DNA of 38,243 nucleotides from IMG/VR virus record IMGVR_UViG_3300007960_000007, positions 1-38,243 of that record, one strand, 5' to 3'. This stretch comes from a virus. Below, in pieces: positions 22,541 to 30,161 of this stretch (position 1 is the stretch's first letter; each line of letters starts with the position of its first letter). The translations under genes were made by a program, and so were the position numbers. The notes beneath the pieces are model-generated. The model was not told the DNA's origin, did no database searches, and was given only the letters and a program-made list of their open reading frames with translations.

Positions 22541-22905
22541 GCTTCGCCAATCGCATGAAAGGCGTAGCGGACAAACTGCTGCGCAAGTATGACGAATCCG
22601 ATGGCCGCATTGTGCTGGTAAAGAAGGGCGGCGAGCCGGTTTGGGATGAGATACTTGGCGAAATGGTTATTCCGCCGACTGTTGACGTGCCGCTGGTCGG
22701 CGTTACCGTGGCGTTTTCTGCAAATCTGGTGAACGGCACCACAATTCAGGCTGGCGATGTGATGGTAATCGTGCAGGCCATCGGAGACGACATCAGCATG
22801 CAAGATAAGGTGCGATTCGATGGCACTGAATGGTCGATAGTGTCGCAGCCGCTGGTGGATTATACTGGCGTTACGATTTGCCATAAGTTGCATTGCAGGA
22901 AGTGA
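22537..22905 (+). CDS. Head-tail joining or stopper-like protein
   Basis: 122 residues, a mostly beta protein (DGRIVLVKKGGEPVWDEI..., VRFDGTEWSIVSQPLVDYTG). The final pattern, W-x-I-V-x-x-x-P-L plus a strand, is typical of small head-tail stopper and adaptor proteins of siphophages. Located between the connector and the HK97 gp10-like gene, as expected. ATG overlaps the preceding stop. Confidence 0.65.
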   Translation: MSFANRMKGVADKLLRKYDESDGRIVLVKKGGEPVWDEILGEMVIPPTVDVPLVGVTVAFSANLVNGTTIQAGDVMVIVQAIGDDISMQDKVRFDGTEWSIVSQPLVDYTGVTICHKLHCRK

Positions 22906-22906
22906 T

Positions 22907-23065
22907 ATGCAGAAGAAAATAAAGCTGCGCCATAGCGATACTGGCAGAGTGATAAGCGTTACAGTATGGGTTGACGGCAAGGAGCTGCCGAAAGACCATC
23001 CAGACCACATCGCCGCCGTGAAAAAGGTGAGGGATTATGGCTCTGTCATTTCAACGCCAGATTGA
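22907..23065 (+). CDS. Small hypothetical protein in the connector cluster
   Basis: 52 residues (MQKKIKLRHSDTGRVISVTV...), a basic beta hairpin followed by a short helix. The ATG lies 1 bp after the preceding stop, and the last 29 bp overlap the next gene in another frame, including that gene's ribosome site. The role is unknown; it may be a true connector-cluster protein given the tight packing. Confidence 0.6.
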   Translation: MQKKIKLRHSDTGRVISVTVWVDGKELPKDHPDHIAAVKKVRDYGSVISTPD

Positions 23066-23438
23066 AGCGTTTGCCAAGAAAGCCAACATGAGTGTCGAGA
23101 AAACCATTCGCGGCACATCGATTAAGCTGTTTTCGGCGGTGATATTGAGCAGCCCAGTTGACACTGGCCGATTCCGCGCAAACTGGCAAGTGTCCGGCGC
23201 GACTCCAGCTGGTGGGACGGTTGATGCCGAGGACGAAAGCGGCAGCGCAACAGTTAGCGCCATGACGGCTCGCATTAACGGTGAGCGCGTTAATATGGAG
23301 TTCACCTTGGCCAACAACCTGCCCTATGCGTACGCGCTTGAATATGGATATTCGCAGCAGGCACCGCAGGGCATGGTTCGCATCAACGTGGCGCGGTTCC
23401 AGCGAATTTTAGATGAGCAGGCGAGGATTAATAGATAA
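23037..23438 (+). CDS. HK97 gp10-like tail-completion protein
   Basis: 133 residues. SSPVDTGRFRANWQVSG and the C-terminal YAYALEYGYSQQAPQGMVRI are the diagnostic blocks of HK97 gp10/tail-completion proteins (P-x-D-T-G-x-L/F and L-E-x-G-x-S-x-Q-A-P). It joins the finished tail to the head. GGTGAGG precedes the ATG. Its stop shares a base with the next ATG. Confidence 0.87.
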   Translation: MALSFQRQIEAFAKKANMSVEKTIRGTSIKLFSAVILSSPVDTGRFRANWQVSGATPAGGTVDAEDESGSATVSAMTARINGERVNMEFTLANNLPYAYALEYGYSQQAPQGMVRINVARFQRILDEQARINR

Positions 23439-23854
23439 TGACAACCGCCACAGAGTCAATACAGAAGGCTTTCGACATAGCGCTAAAGCAGTTTGGTGCA
23501 AGCAATGGCATCGTGATAGCGCTGGAAAACATCAACGCGCCGACCAGTACGAGCACGCCATATCTGGCCGGATTTTTCCTGCCTGCGCCGATTGACCAAG
23601 CTGACCTGTATTTCACCGACAGGCGCAGCGGGATTTATCAGATTGATATTCGCTATGCCAGCCACTTGGGCAGTGCCCCGCTGAACAAAATGACCGACTT
23701 GCTCAACGTGGCGTTTAAGCCGTCAACAACATTGACGCGCAACGAGATTTGTGCAGAGATAACGAATTTTTCGTTTGGCCGTGTTACAGTAGAAAACGGA
23801 TGGGCAACAAGGCCCGTTAGTATCACATTTGATTCATATACAGCGAGGTTATAA
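23438..23854 (+). CDS. Tail terminator (DUF4128, gpU-like)
   Basis: 138 residues. IQKAFDIALKQFG at the start, then LYFTDRRSGIYQIDIRYASH and the final ENGWATRPVSITFDSYTAR, fit the DUF4128 family, the tail terminator that caps the tail tube and sets tube length (functional equivalent of lambda gpU). It sits directly upstream of the tail tube gene, as expected. Confidence 0.82.
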   Translation: MTTATESIQKAFDIALKQFGASNGIVIALENINAPTSTSTPYLAGFFLPAPIDQADLYFTDRRSGIYQIDIRYASHLGSAPLNKMTDLLNVAFKPSTTLTRNEICAEITNFSFGRVTVENGWATRPVSITFDSYTARL

Positions 23855-23856
23855 CC

Positions 23857-25020
23857 ATGTTGCAACCATTTCGCGGGGCAAATACCGCACAATTTTATGT
23901 CGCCGAAGTGACTCCAGGTGTAACGCCTGACAATCCATCATGGTCGCCACTGCGTAATACTGGCGGCATTCCTGCAATTACCCGTGATGCGCTGGTGTCG
24001 GCTGAGCTTAACGGCAGCCGCGAAAAGACCAGCGTGCGCACTGGTAACGAGCAAATCACCGGCGAGTATGCCATCGAACTGTCACAGTCAAGTCAAGACG
24101 ACTTGCTGGCCGCTGCTATGACCTCCGCATGGGTGGCTGGCTCGAGTGAAACCGGCCTGTCGGTTACTGTTGATTCAGTGGCAAAAACATTCACCCGCGC
24201 CGCTGGTGACTTCACCACTGTTGCAGAAGTTGGTGATTTGGTTTACTTCGCTGGCCTGACTGGCGACAACGCCCTGCCGTTTATCGTCACCACAGTCACG
24301 CCGCTGGTCATCACTGGCGCAGGTATTCAGCATGAGCTAACTAACGAATCCGGTGCTGCCACAGACTTTGCTGGCGCTGACAAGCTGCAAACTGGCAACC
24401 TGTGTAAATCGGTTTCGATTCTGACCTGGTTCAAAGGCAAGTGCGGCAACCCTGATGCGTACATCATCACGCGCGGCGTTGAGTTCACAGGCTTCACCAT
24501 TGAGCAGGCGGTTAACGCCATGGTTACTGGCTCGTTCCCGTTCATTGGCCTGAGCCAAGAAATCCTGACCGCGCCGCCTGCTGGCTCAACCTTTACCGTG
24601 AGTTACACCGCCGACCCGTTCGCGTCCGTGGATGTGACAGCGTTTGAAGGTTCCGCGCCGCTTGAGCTGGTGGATACCTTCACCATCACCAACGACAACG
24701 AAACCAGTGCGCAGTTTGAGCTTGGCAACAAGGCGGTGGCATTTGTTGAGCGCGGCAATGCAAACAACACGTTCTCGCTGGCTGGCAAGCTGTACGACCT
24801 GACCATGGTGGAGAAGTTCATCGCCGAAACCGAAACCGAGTTCACCAGCGTGCTCACCGGCAAGGCTGGCGCTATGTCGTTCACGCTGCACAGAGTGCGC
24901 ATGACCTCGGCAACGCCAGAGATTGGCGGGCCAGAAGCTGTGACACTGAGCATTGAAGGGCAGGCCACCGGTAACGCCATGCAATCATCAATCACGATTC
25001 AAAGGTTGGTGTACCCGTAA
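23857..25020 (+). CDS. Major tail (tube) protein
   Basis: 387 residues. The N-terminus (GANTAQFYVAEVTPGVTPDN, then PSWSPLRNTGGIPAITRDAL) and TGNEQITGEYAIELSQSSQDDLLAAAM are typical of phage tail tube proteins. It has a long beta-rich body, and the end MSFTLHRVRMTSATPEIGGP and VTLSIEGQATG is also usual. It is larger than a minimal tube protein, so a surface-exposed extra domain (about 110-230) is likely. It polymerises around the tape measure. A terminator follows directly. Confidence 0.85.
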   Translation: MLQPFRGANTAQFYVAEVTPGVTPDNPSWSPLRNTGGIPAITRDALVSAELNGSREKTSVRTGNEQITGEYAIELSQSSQDDLLAAAMTSAWVAGSSETGLSVTVDSVAKTFTRAAGDFTTVAEVGDLVYFAGLTGDNALPFIVTTVTPLVITGAGIQHELTNESGAATDFAGADKLQTGNLCKSVSILTWFKGKCGNPDAYIITRGVEFTGFTIEQAVNAMVTGSFPFIGLSQEILTAPPAGSTFTVSYTADPFASVDVTAFEGSAPLELVDTFTITNDNETSAQFELGNKAVAFVERGNANNTFSLAGKLYDLTMVEKFIAETETEFTSVLTGKAGAMSFTLHRVRMTSATPEIGGPEAVTLSIEGQATGNAMQSSITIQRLVYP

Positions 25021-25026
25021 AAAGAG

Positions 25027-25049
25027 AAGCCCCCGAAAGGGGGCTTTTT
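25027..25049. terminator. Bidirectional terminator after the tail tube gene
   Basis: AAGCCCCC (25027-25034), GAAA tetraloop, GGGGGCTT (25039-25046), TTT. The converging minus-strand island ends 2 bp away, so both transcripts can use it. Confidence 0.9.
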
Positions 25050-25050
25050 G

Positions 25051-25251
25051 TTATTTCTTTGGGTACATGCAGAAGATTCCGCCGCATACTGGGCATTTTT
25101 CGCGCGCAAGCTCGTAAAACTCATTTCTGTCAAATCCGCGCTCCACCTTGCCAAGTTCTGACTCTACTGCCTCCATAGTGGAACCGCATTCGCGGCAATC
25201 GCCGTGCCAAATTCTTTCGCTTGGCGGTACTCCTCTTGATACAACCTTCAT
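25051..25251 (-). CDS. Small zinc-ribbon-like protein
   Basis: 66 residues. Two Cys pairs (CREC about 17-20 and CPVC about 55-58) would form a zinc ribbon: GDCRECGSTMEAVES and EKCPVCGGIFCMY. Such proteins are common small phage morons, often restriction alleviation-like (Lar), but identity is not certain. The ATG shares one base with the preceding stop (TGATG). Last gene of accessory island 4. Confidence 0.7.
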   Translation of the reverse strand: MKVVSRGVPPSERIWHGDCRECGSTMEAVESELGKVERGFDRNEFYELAREKCPVCGGIFCMYPKK

Positions 25252-25493
25252 CACTCACCCCCTTCAATTTGCTCGCCGCCAGCCTCGACCACCACCCAAT
25301 CAAACCGCTCCAGATAAGCGGCAATCGCTTCCTCGTCTATGCGGTCGAGAATGTCATCTACCCCAACCTCCTCAACAATTTTCTCAATATTCGCATCGGT
25401 CACAGTAACCGACATTGCGCCGGATTTGCGCTCTGCGTATGACGGCTGTTCGTAAGATACCAGCGCGCCGCAGTAGATTGTTAGGTTGCTCAT
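25251..25493 (-). CDS. Acidic small hypothetical protein
   Basis: 80 residues, very acidic in the second half (VEEVGVDDILDRIDEEAIAA). Strongly acidic small early-expressed phage proteins often mimic DNA or inhibit host nucleic-acid enzymes, but there is no sequence evidence for a specific target. ATG overlaps the stop of the upstream gene (ATGA). Confidence 0.65.
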   Translation of the reverse strand: MSNLTIYCGALVSYEQPSYAERKSGAMSVTVTDANIEKIVEEVGVDDILDRIDEEAIAAYLERFDWVVVEAGGEQIEGGE

Positions 25494-25924
25494 TTGTCAC
25501 CCCATGGGTCAATGCCAAGCATGGCCTTGGCGTGGGCTATTGCGGCCTCTTTGGTGGTGTGGCAGATGTTGCGGTATAGCCATCTGTCATCGAAGTTATC
25601 GCCTTGCCATCTGTCCACTCCGGCGAAATCTGCGGCCGTGAGCACTGGAAAGAAATACTCACTCCCTTCGGCAGGCTCCTTGCTCATCGGCTTCGGCACC
25701 TTAAAGCCGTTCACGGTGATGGTGTCGGTGTCCTGCGACTTCTCGACCGCGCTGGCGGGGTCAAGCAGAAGCTCCTCAAGCAGCTTGCTAACTTCTTTGC
25801 TGTAGACCACGGCGCTAATGTCGCCATTATCTAGCAGTTGCTTGAGTAGCGATTGCTTAACCTTTACTTTCACCTTTGTCATAGTGTCTCGCATGTCATT
25901 TGCAAACTTTTCCGCGTTGAACAT
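25490..25924 (-). CDS. Hypothetical protein, first gene of accessory island 4
   Basis: 144 residues. The N-terminal third is Lys-rich and helical (DTMTKVKVKVKQSLLKQLLD). The C-terminal third (GDNFDDRWLYRNICHTTKEA, then AIAHAKAMLGIDPW) looks like a compact domain with conserved Trp. Not recognised. It follows a strong promoter and lies antisense to the tail operon between the tube and chaperone genes. Confidence 0.68.
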   Translation of the reverse strand: MFNAEKFANDMRDTMTKVKVKVKQSLLKQLLDNGDISAVVYSKEVSKLLEELLLDPASAVEKSQDTDTITVNGFKVPKPMSKEPAEGSEYFFPVLTAADFAGVDRWQGDNFDDRWLYRNICHTTKEAAIAHAKAMLGIDPWGDK

Positions 25925-25954
25925 TGCTAATCCCTCTTTGGTTGATATGTGCCA

Positions 25955-25983
25955 AGCATATAAACAACTTTATTTACTGTCAA
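25955..25983 (-). promoter_or_regulatory. Strong promoter of accessory island 4
   Basis: Read leftward: TTGACA (25983-25978), 17-bp spacer, TATGCT (25960-25955), about 30 bp before the first island gene. A possible opposing rightward -10 box TACAAT (26001-26006) lies just behind it. Confidence 0.78.
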
Positions 25984-26036
25984 CACATTTTATTGGCGGC
26001 TACAATGTCAGAAGTCGAAAAACAACGAGAATCGCA

Positions 26037-26465
26037 ATGAATATCCACGAATTATATGCCGCAAAAGTAGAAGCCAAAGACCGCCAGTTTGAGGTGCTGC
26101 GTAGCGATGGCACGCCGTCCGGCCACCATATTGTGCTGAAACCCGTTGATTCCGAGGATGTGGAGATTGCAGTAGTCAAGTATCGCCGTCTGCTGGCTCA
26201 GTTTGATGAGTCGTTCAAGGCTGCCAATGCAGAGCTTCTGGCTGAGTCCGAGGCTGCTGGTGACTTTGGCGAGTACAATATTCGCCATGGCCGCGAACTG
26301 GTGAAGCTGCAAAACGCTGTGGCCGCCGAGCTGGTGGAAGGCTGGGACTTCGATACCGAGTTTTCTCAACACGAGCTTTCCTCGGCGCTTGCTGCATTTA
26401 AGGGTCTTGGCGACCAAATCTGGGCAGCCTACATCACCCAGTTGGCTAACTACCAAAAAAAGTAA
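26037..26465 (+). CDS. Tail assembly chaperone (gpG-like)
   Basis: 142 residues. Start ATG 26037 (GAGA upstream); the long upstream extension in frame would run through the island promoter and is not used. The protein (IHELYAAKVEAKDRQFEVLR... LSSALAAFKGLGDQIWAAYI) has the helical character of lambda gpG-type chaperones and the right place, between tube and tape measure. It binds the tape measure before tube polymerisation. The last codons CAA AAA AAG carry the slippery site that yields the longer product. Confidence 0.85.
   Translation: MNIHELYAAKVEAKDRQFEVLRSDGTPSGHHIVLKPVDSEDVEIAVVKYRRLLAQFDESFKAANAELLAESEAAGDFGEYNIRHGRELVKLQNAVAAELVEGWDFDTEFSQHELSSALAAFKGLGDQIWAAYITQLANYQKK
26456..26462 (+). 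promoter_or_regulatory. Programmed -1 frameshift site A AAA AAG
   Basis: The heptamer AAAAAAG is in the correct phase (CAA AAA AAG) one codon before the gpG stop TAA (26463-26465). It is the same slippery sequence used by E. coli dnaX. A -1 shift enters the open frame 26462-26809. Confidence 0.88.
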
Positions 26466-26809
26466 AAGCCCTGCTCGACTATTGCGCGTGGGAGTGGGGC
26501 GACAAGCAAAAGCTGGCAAAAGTGGACGCAATAAGCAACCAGCATAATGAGGCGCTGGTGGCTATGGGCATCATCGAGAAAGCGCCAGAGCTTGAGCGCG
26601 ATGAGCCAGAACTGCCGGACAATGACCTTTACTGGCGCTATCGCAGACTGAAATTTGGCATCCACAACAACACGCTGTATGGCCGCGACAGACTGACGTT
26701 TGGCGATGTTGAGAGCTACGCAAGGCTGGTCGGCTGGCGACCAAATCCAAACGAGGTCGGCATCCTGATGGATATTGACGCAATTTTTGAGGCGCGGGAG
26801 ATTAAATAA
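26462..26809 (+). CDS. Tail chaperone frameshift extension (T part of gpGT-like fusion)
   Basis: This frame is read only after the -1 shift. From 26462 it gives V-K-A-L-L-D-Y-C-A-W-E-W and continues without a stop for 115 residues, producing a G-T fusion of about 257 residues. The best independent start is a GTG at 26522 with no good ribosome site, which supports expression by frameshifting. In lambda the T domain binds tube subunits and recruits them to the tape measure complex. The next gene, the tape measure, starts immediately at 26810. Confidence 0.85.
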   Translation, partial: VKALLDYCAWEWGDKQKLAKVDAISNQHNEALVAMGIIEKAPELERDEPELPDNDLYWRYRRLKFGIHNNTLYGRDRLTFGDVESYARLVGWRPNPNEVGILMDIDAIFEAREIK

Positions 26810-28798
26810 ATGGCTGATACCGCATCACTGGTTGTCAGGGTCATCTCGCAGGGCGTAAGCCAGGCGAGTAGAGAGCTTGACCGCTTAACGGATTCATCTG
26901 GCAAGGCTGAGTCATCGCTTGGCAAAATGACGGCCGTGGCCGCAACCGCTGCCGCCGCTTACACTGCTGTGTCAGGTGCTATTAGCGCCATGGTGCTGGC
27001 ATCTGCGAAGGCGGCTAAAGAAACCGAGAACCTGGCGCGACAGGCGCGACTGAGTACGAAAGAGTTCAAGGCGCTGGAATTTGCCGCAAATCAGTACGGC
27101 GTCACCGGTGAGCAGGTTGCCGACATCTCCAAGGACATTGCCGACAAGCTCGGCGAGTTCGCCACGGCTGGCACTGGCCCGTTCCAAGACTTCTTGGACG
27201 TAATGGGCATGACCAAGCAGCAGGGCGTTGCACTGGCGCGGGAAATGCAGCACTTGTCAGGCGACCAGGTTGTCGGTGAGCTTGTGCGGCGCATGGAGGA
27301 GGCTGGAGCCAGTGGAAACCAGATGACGTTTGTGCTGGAGTCCATGGGCAACGACCTGTCCAAACTCATCCCACTCTACGCCAACAACTCCAGCGAGTTG
27401 CGGAAACTCAAGGGCGCATTCAACGACATTAACGGCCAGATTGCCATCACGGCCGAGCAGTCTGCCGAGCTTAAAAAGGTGTCCGCCTCTTACGACCTGA
27501 TGACCAAAAGTGTCGGCAATGCCACGCAGGCCATCAGCGCCACGCTCGCGCCGTCAATGAATGAGTTTTTCAACAGCGTTATCGCCGTGGTTCCGACTGC
27601 CACCCAGAAAATCATCGACTTTATCAACACTTTTCAGGACGCAGAAAACATTAAGTCGATTGCCGACATGGACAAGCAGATTGAAGCGCTGCAGCAACGC
27701 GCCAAAGAGCTTGAGTCGTTTCGCGGCGTGTCGGATGTGTTTGGTAGTCCGGCTGACATATCCAAGCGCCAGCAGCTTGTGGCTGCAGAAGAAAGGCTTA
27801 ACGAGCTTTACCATGCGCGGCTTGAGCTGCAAAAGGACATTGACAAGAGCAAGCTGGCAGATGCGTCAACTGGCGGCGGAGGCTTAATCTCTGGTGGCGG
27901 CGCTGGCACCGCTGGCGTGGCAAGTGCGGCAAAAGATACCGCTATTGAGAATCAGGCCAAGCAAGCCGCCGCATTCCTTGAACAACTGCGGCAGGCCAAT
28001 CTCAATGAAATGCAGTTGATTGATGTTCAGCAGCAGGAGAAGGTTGCCAAGCTGGACGAGTACAAGGCGCTTGGCCTACTCAAAGAACAGGAATACCAGG
28101 ACGCGCTGACCAACATCCAGACGACTGCCGTGCTTGCTCGCGCCGAGCTTGAGACGCAGATGTTGGATGAGCAGTCCAAGATGAAAGACCAAATGCGCCG
28201 AGCTGACCTTGCTCGTGCAGCCGAGGAGGAGCGCCGCCGCCAAAAGACGCTCGATGATGGCATTGACGCTCAGCGAAACATGACCGCAAACCTCAAGTCG
28301 AGCCTTGGCGAGCAGTCCAGCATTTACAAGGCGTCTGCTATTGCAACGGCAACCATTGACACGTACAAGGCGGCGACAGGCGCATACTCGGCCATGGCGT
28401 CAATTCCGTATGTCGGCCCCATCCTTGGCGCGGCGGCTGCGGGCGCAGCAATTGTGGCGGGTCTTGCCAACGTGGCGGCTATTCGTGGCGCGCGCGAGCA
28501 GGGCGGCTCGATGATTGGCGGAGGCGCATATCAAATGGTTGAGCGCGGCAAGGCCGAGGTTGTTGTCCCCGCTGGCGCGTCACGAGCTCGCACTGCGGCC
28601 CAGATGCGTGACATAATGGGGCAGAATGGCAGCCAGCAAGCGCCGAACTTCACAATCGTGAATCAGACGCAGGGGCGGATTGATAACGTATCGACAGAGC
28701 GCCAGAGCGATGGCAGTTGGCTACTGCGGATTGAGGAGTTTATGAGCGAGCAAGCGCTTGACCCTGATTCTATGTTTTCCAAGGCCTTGAGGGTTTAA
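26810..28798 (+). CDS. Tape measure protein
   Basis: 662 residues. Recognised by ADTASLVVRVISQGVSQASR and ELDRLTDSSGKAE at the start, long helical and coiled-coil stretches, and a hydrophobic Ala/Gly segment (about 525-560, IPYVGPILGAAAAGAAIVAG). The C-terminal signature GGSMIGGGAYQMVERGKAEV, then VVPAG, is common to tape measures. It fixes tail length and may reach the host membrane during ejection. The length would give a tail of roughly 100 nm at the usual 0.15 nm per residue. It starts one base after the chaperone stop. Confidence 0.9.
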   Translation: MADTASLVVRVISQGVSQASRELDRLTDSSGKAESSLGKMTAVAATAAAAYTAVSGAISAMVLASAKAAKETENLARQARLSTKEFKALEFAANQYGVTGEQVADISKDIADKLGEFATAGTGPFQDFLDVMGMTKQQGVALAREMQHLSGDQVVGELVRRMEEAGASGNQMTFVLESMGNDLSKLIPLYANNSSELRKLKGAFNDINGQIAITAEQSAELKKVSASYDLMTKSVGNATQAISATLAPSMNEFFNSVIAVVPTATQKIIDFINTFQDAENIKSIADMDKQIEALQQRAKELESFRGVSDVFGSPADISKRQQLVAAEERLNELYHARLELQKDIDKSKLADASTGGGGLISGGGAGTAGVASAAKDTAIENQAKQAAAFLEQLRQANLNEMQLIDVQQQEKVAKLDEYKALGLLKEQEYQDALTNIQTTAVLARAELETQMLDEQSKMKDQMRRADLARAAEEERRRQKTLDDGIDAQRNMTANLKSSLGEQSSIYKASAIATATIDTYKAATGAYSAMASIPYVGPILGAAAAGAAIVAGLANVAAIRGAREQGGSMIGGGAYQMVERGKAEVVVPAGASRARTAAQMRDIMGQNGSQQAPNFTIVNQTQGRIDNVSTERQSDGSWLLRIEEFMSEQALDPDSMFSKALRV

Positions 28799-28799
28799 C

Positions 28800-29288
28800 A
28801 TGAGCGACTACAAATTCCCCGCGACACTAAGGCCAATTGTTAACCTTGGCTATGGATACGTGCGCGGCAGCAATATTTTCCGCGCCCAGGTTCAGGGCGG
28901 ATTGCCGAGGCAGGCGCGCGACACCTACTATGAGCCGGTGCCAATCAGTATTAACCTGAACATGACTGCGCTAGGCCTGCAGGCGTTTCAGAACTTCCTT
29001 AACCGCATCAGTGGTGGCGCTGACCGATTCCTGATGGACTTGGATAGCGGCAATGGCATTGAGGAGCATTTGGTTTTAATAACCAGCAAAATCAACATCA
29101 ACACCCAAAGCGGCGTATTCTGGAAAGCGTCATTCACTGCCACGGCTGAGCGCACAAGCATTCAAGATGCGACAGATGCCGGTGATGCGCTGGTTGACCT
29201 TTATGGCGAGTATGGTGAAGGCTTGCCAGCGTTTCTGGATTATTATGCCATTTACTGTACAACACCTGATTTTGTGAACGGGCTCTAA
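28800..29288 (+). CDS. Minor tail protein in the gpM position
   Basis: 162 residues, first gene after the tape measure. It begins SDYKFPATLRPIVNLGYGYV and has a beta-rich body with QAFQNFLNRISGGADRFLMD. Position and size correspond to the distal tail (gpM-like) protein in a lambda-type order. I do not recognise a named family. Confidence 0.7.
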   Translation: MSDYKFPATLRPIVNLGYGYVRGSNIFRAQVQGGLPRQARDTYYEPVPISINLNMTALGLQAFQNFLNRISGGADRFLMDLDSGNGIEEHLVLITSKININTQSGVFWKASFTATAERTSIQDATDAGDALVDLYGEYGEGLPAFLDYYAIYCTTPDFVNGL

Positions 29289-29289
29289 T

Positions 29290-29808
29290 ATGACTCAACA
29301 AGCGATTGCGGCAGCATACAGGAAAAAGCTGGCATCAAACCCAGAGGGTGTGGACGAGCCGCTTAAGACGTGGGAAATCTACCACCCGCTGCTGTCCAAG
29401 CGGTATCTGCTGGTGGATGATGTGGTTGACCTTGTGGCATACCTTGAGGATGGCGTGACGCAGGTCACTTTCAAGGCGGCCAACATCACCACAAAGTCCG
29501 CAGCCAACAACGCCGACATGAATCAGTCGGCCACGATGACGGCAGCCGATGTGGATAACACACTGGATGATGAGCTTGACCGTATTCCGCTGGATAACAC
29601 CACGCTGCCGACCCTTATTTATCGTGAATACCTGCCTACCGATTTGAGCTTTCCGGCATTTGGGCCAATCGAATATGAGGCGCAGGACATTAACCAAGGC
29701 AAAGGCACGTTTACGGCCGAGGTGTCGGCGCCCAAGCTCAACAGCCGAGGCACGGGCCTAGTGTTAACGCCGGACATTTGCCCACTGATTCGAGGGTTTA
29801 TGACATGA
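29290..29808 (+). CDS. Minor tail protein (DUF1833, gpL-like position)
   Basis: 172 residues. LKTWEIYHPLLSKRYLLVDD and the later ELDRIPLDNTTLPTLIYREY fit DUF1833 tail proteins, which sit at the tail-tip base. It is followed by a NlpC/P60-like gene exactly as lambda L is followed by K. The stop overlaps the next ATG (ATGA). Confidence 0.78.
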   Translation: MTQQAIAAAYRKKLASNPEGVDEPLKTWEIYHPLLSKRYLLVDDVVDLVAYLEDGVTQVTFKAANITTKSAANNADMNQSATMTAADVDNTLDDELDRIPLDNTTLPTLIYREYLPTDLSFPAFGPIEYEAQDINQGKGTFTAEVSAPKLNSRGTGLVLTPDICPLIRGFMT

Positions 29809-30161
29809 ATCCACTGGCCGCCTATACTGGCATCGCTTACGACTTCGGTGCTTACAATTGCTGGCACCATGTCATGCGGGTGCGCGCCGACAACGGTATG
29901 GATACGCCTCCTTTTGATTGCACCTCGCCAAAGCTAGCCTGTGCCACGTTTGAGGCCGCCCATGGTGACAGCAAGGGGCTGCAGAAAATAAGCGAGCCTG
30001 AGCCCTTCTGTGCAGTTCTGGTGCTGCGCGCTGGCCGCTGGCATTCTGGCGTTTATCTTGACGGCATGGTTAGCCATTGCGACCGCAACGCAAGACAAGT
30101 TCGCATGGATTCGCTAAACTCTCTCCAACAGGTTTGCGAGAGGGTGGAATTTTGGCGTTAA
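29805..30161 (+). CDS. NlpC/P60-like tail assembly peptidase (gpK-like)
   Basis: 118 residues from ATG 29805 (GAGGG upstream, overlapping the previous stop). YDFGAYNCWHHVMR contains the catalytic Cys19, and GRWHSGVYL contains His80, the layout of short NlpC/P60-type cysteine peptidases used for tail-tip assembly or for local peptidoglycan opening during entry. A third catalytic residue cannot be assigned by eye. The last 10 bp overlap the TTG start of the tip protein. Confidence 0.78.
   Translation: MNPLAAYTGIAYDFGAYNCWHHVMRVRADNGMDTPPFDCTSPKLACATFEAAHGDSKGLQKISEPEPFCAVLVLRAGRWHSGVYLDGMVSHCDRNARQVRMDSLNSLQQVCERVEFWR

Noticed and set aside
26001-26006. Rightward promoter with -10 TACAAT before the gpG-like gene
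   Set aside because: The only possible -35 at the right distance is TGTCAA, which matches poorly; left as a weak possibility next to the island 4 promoter.
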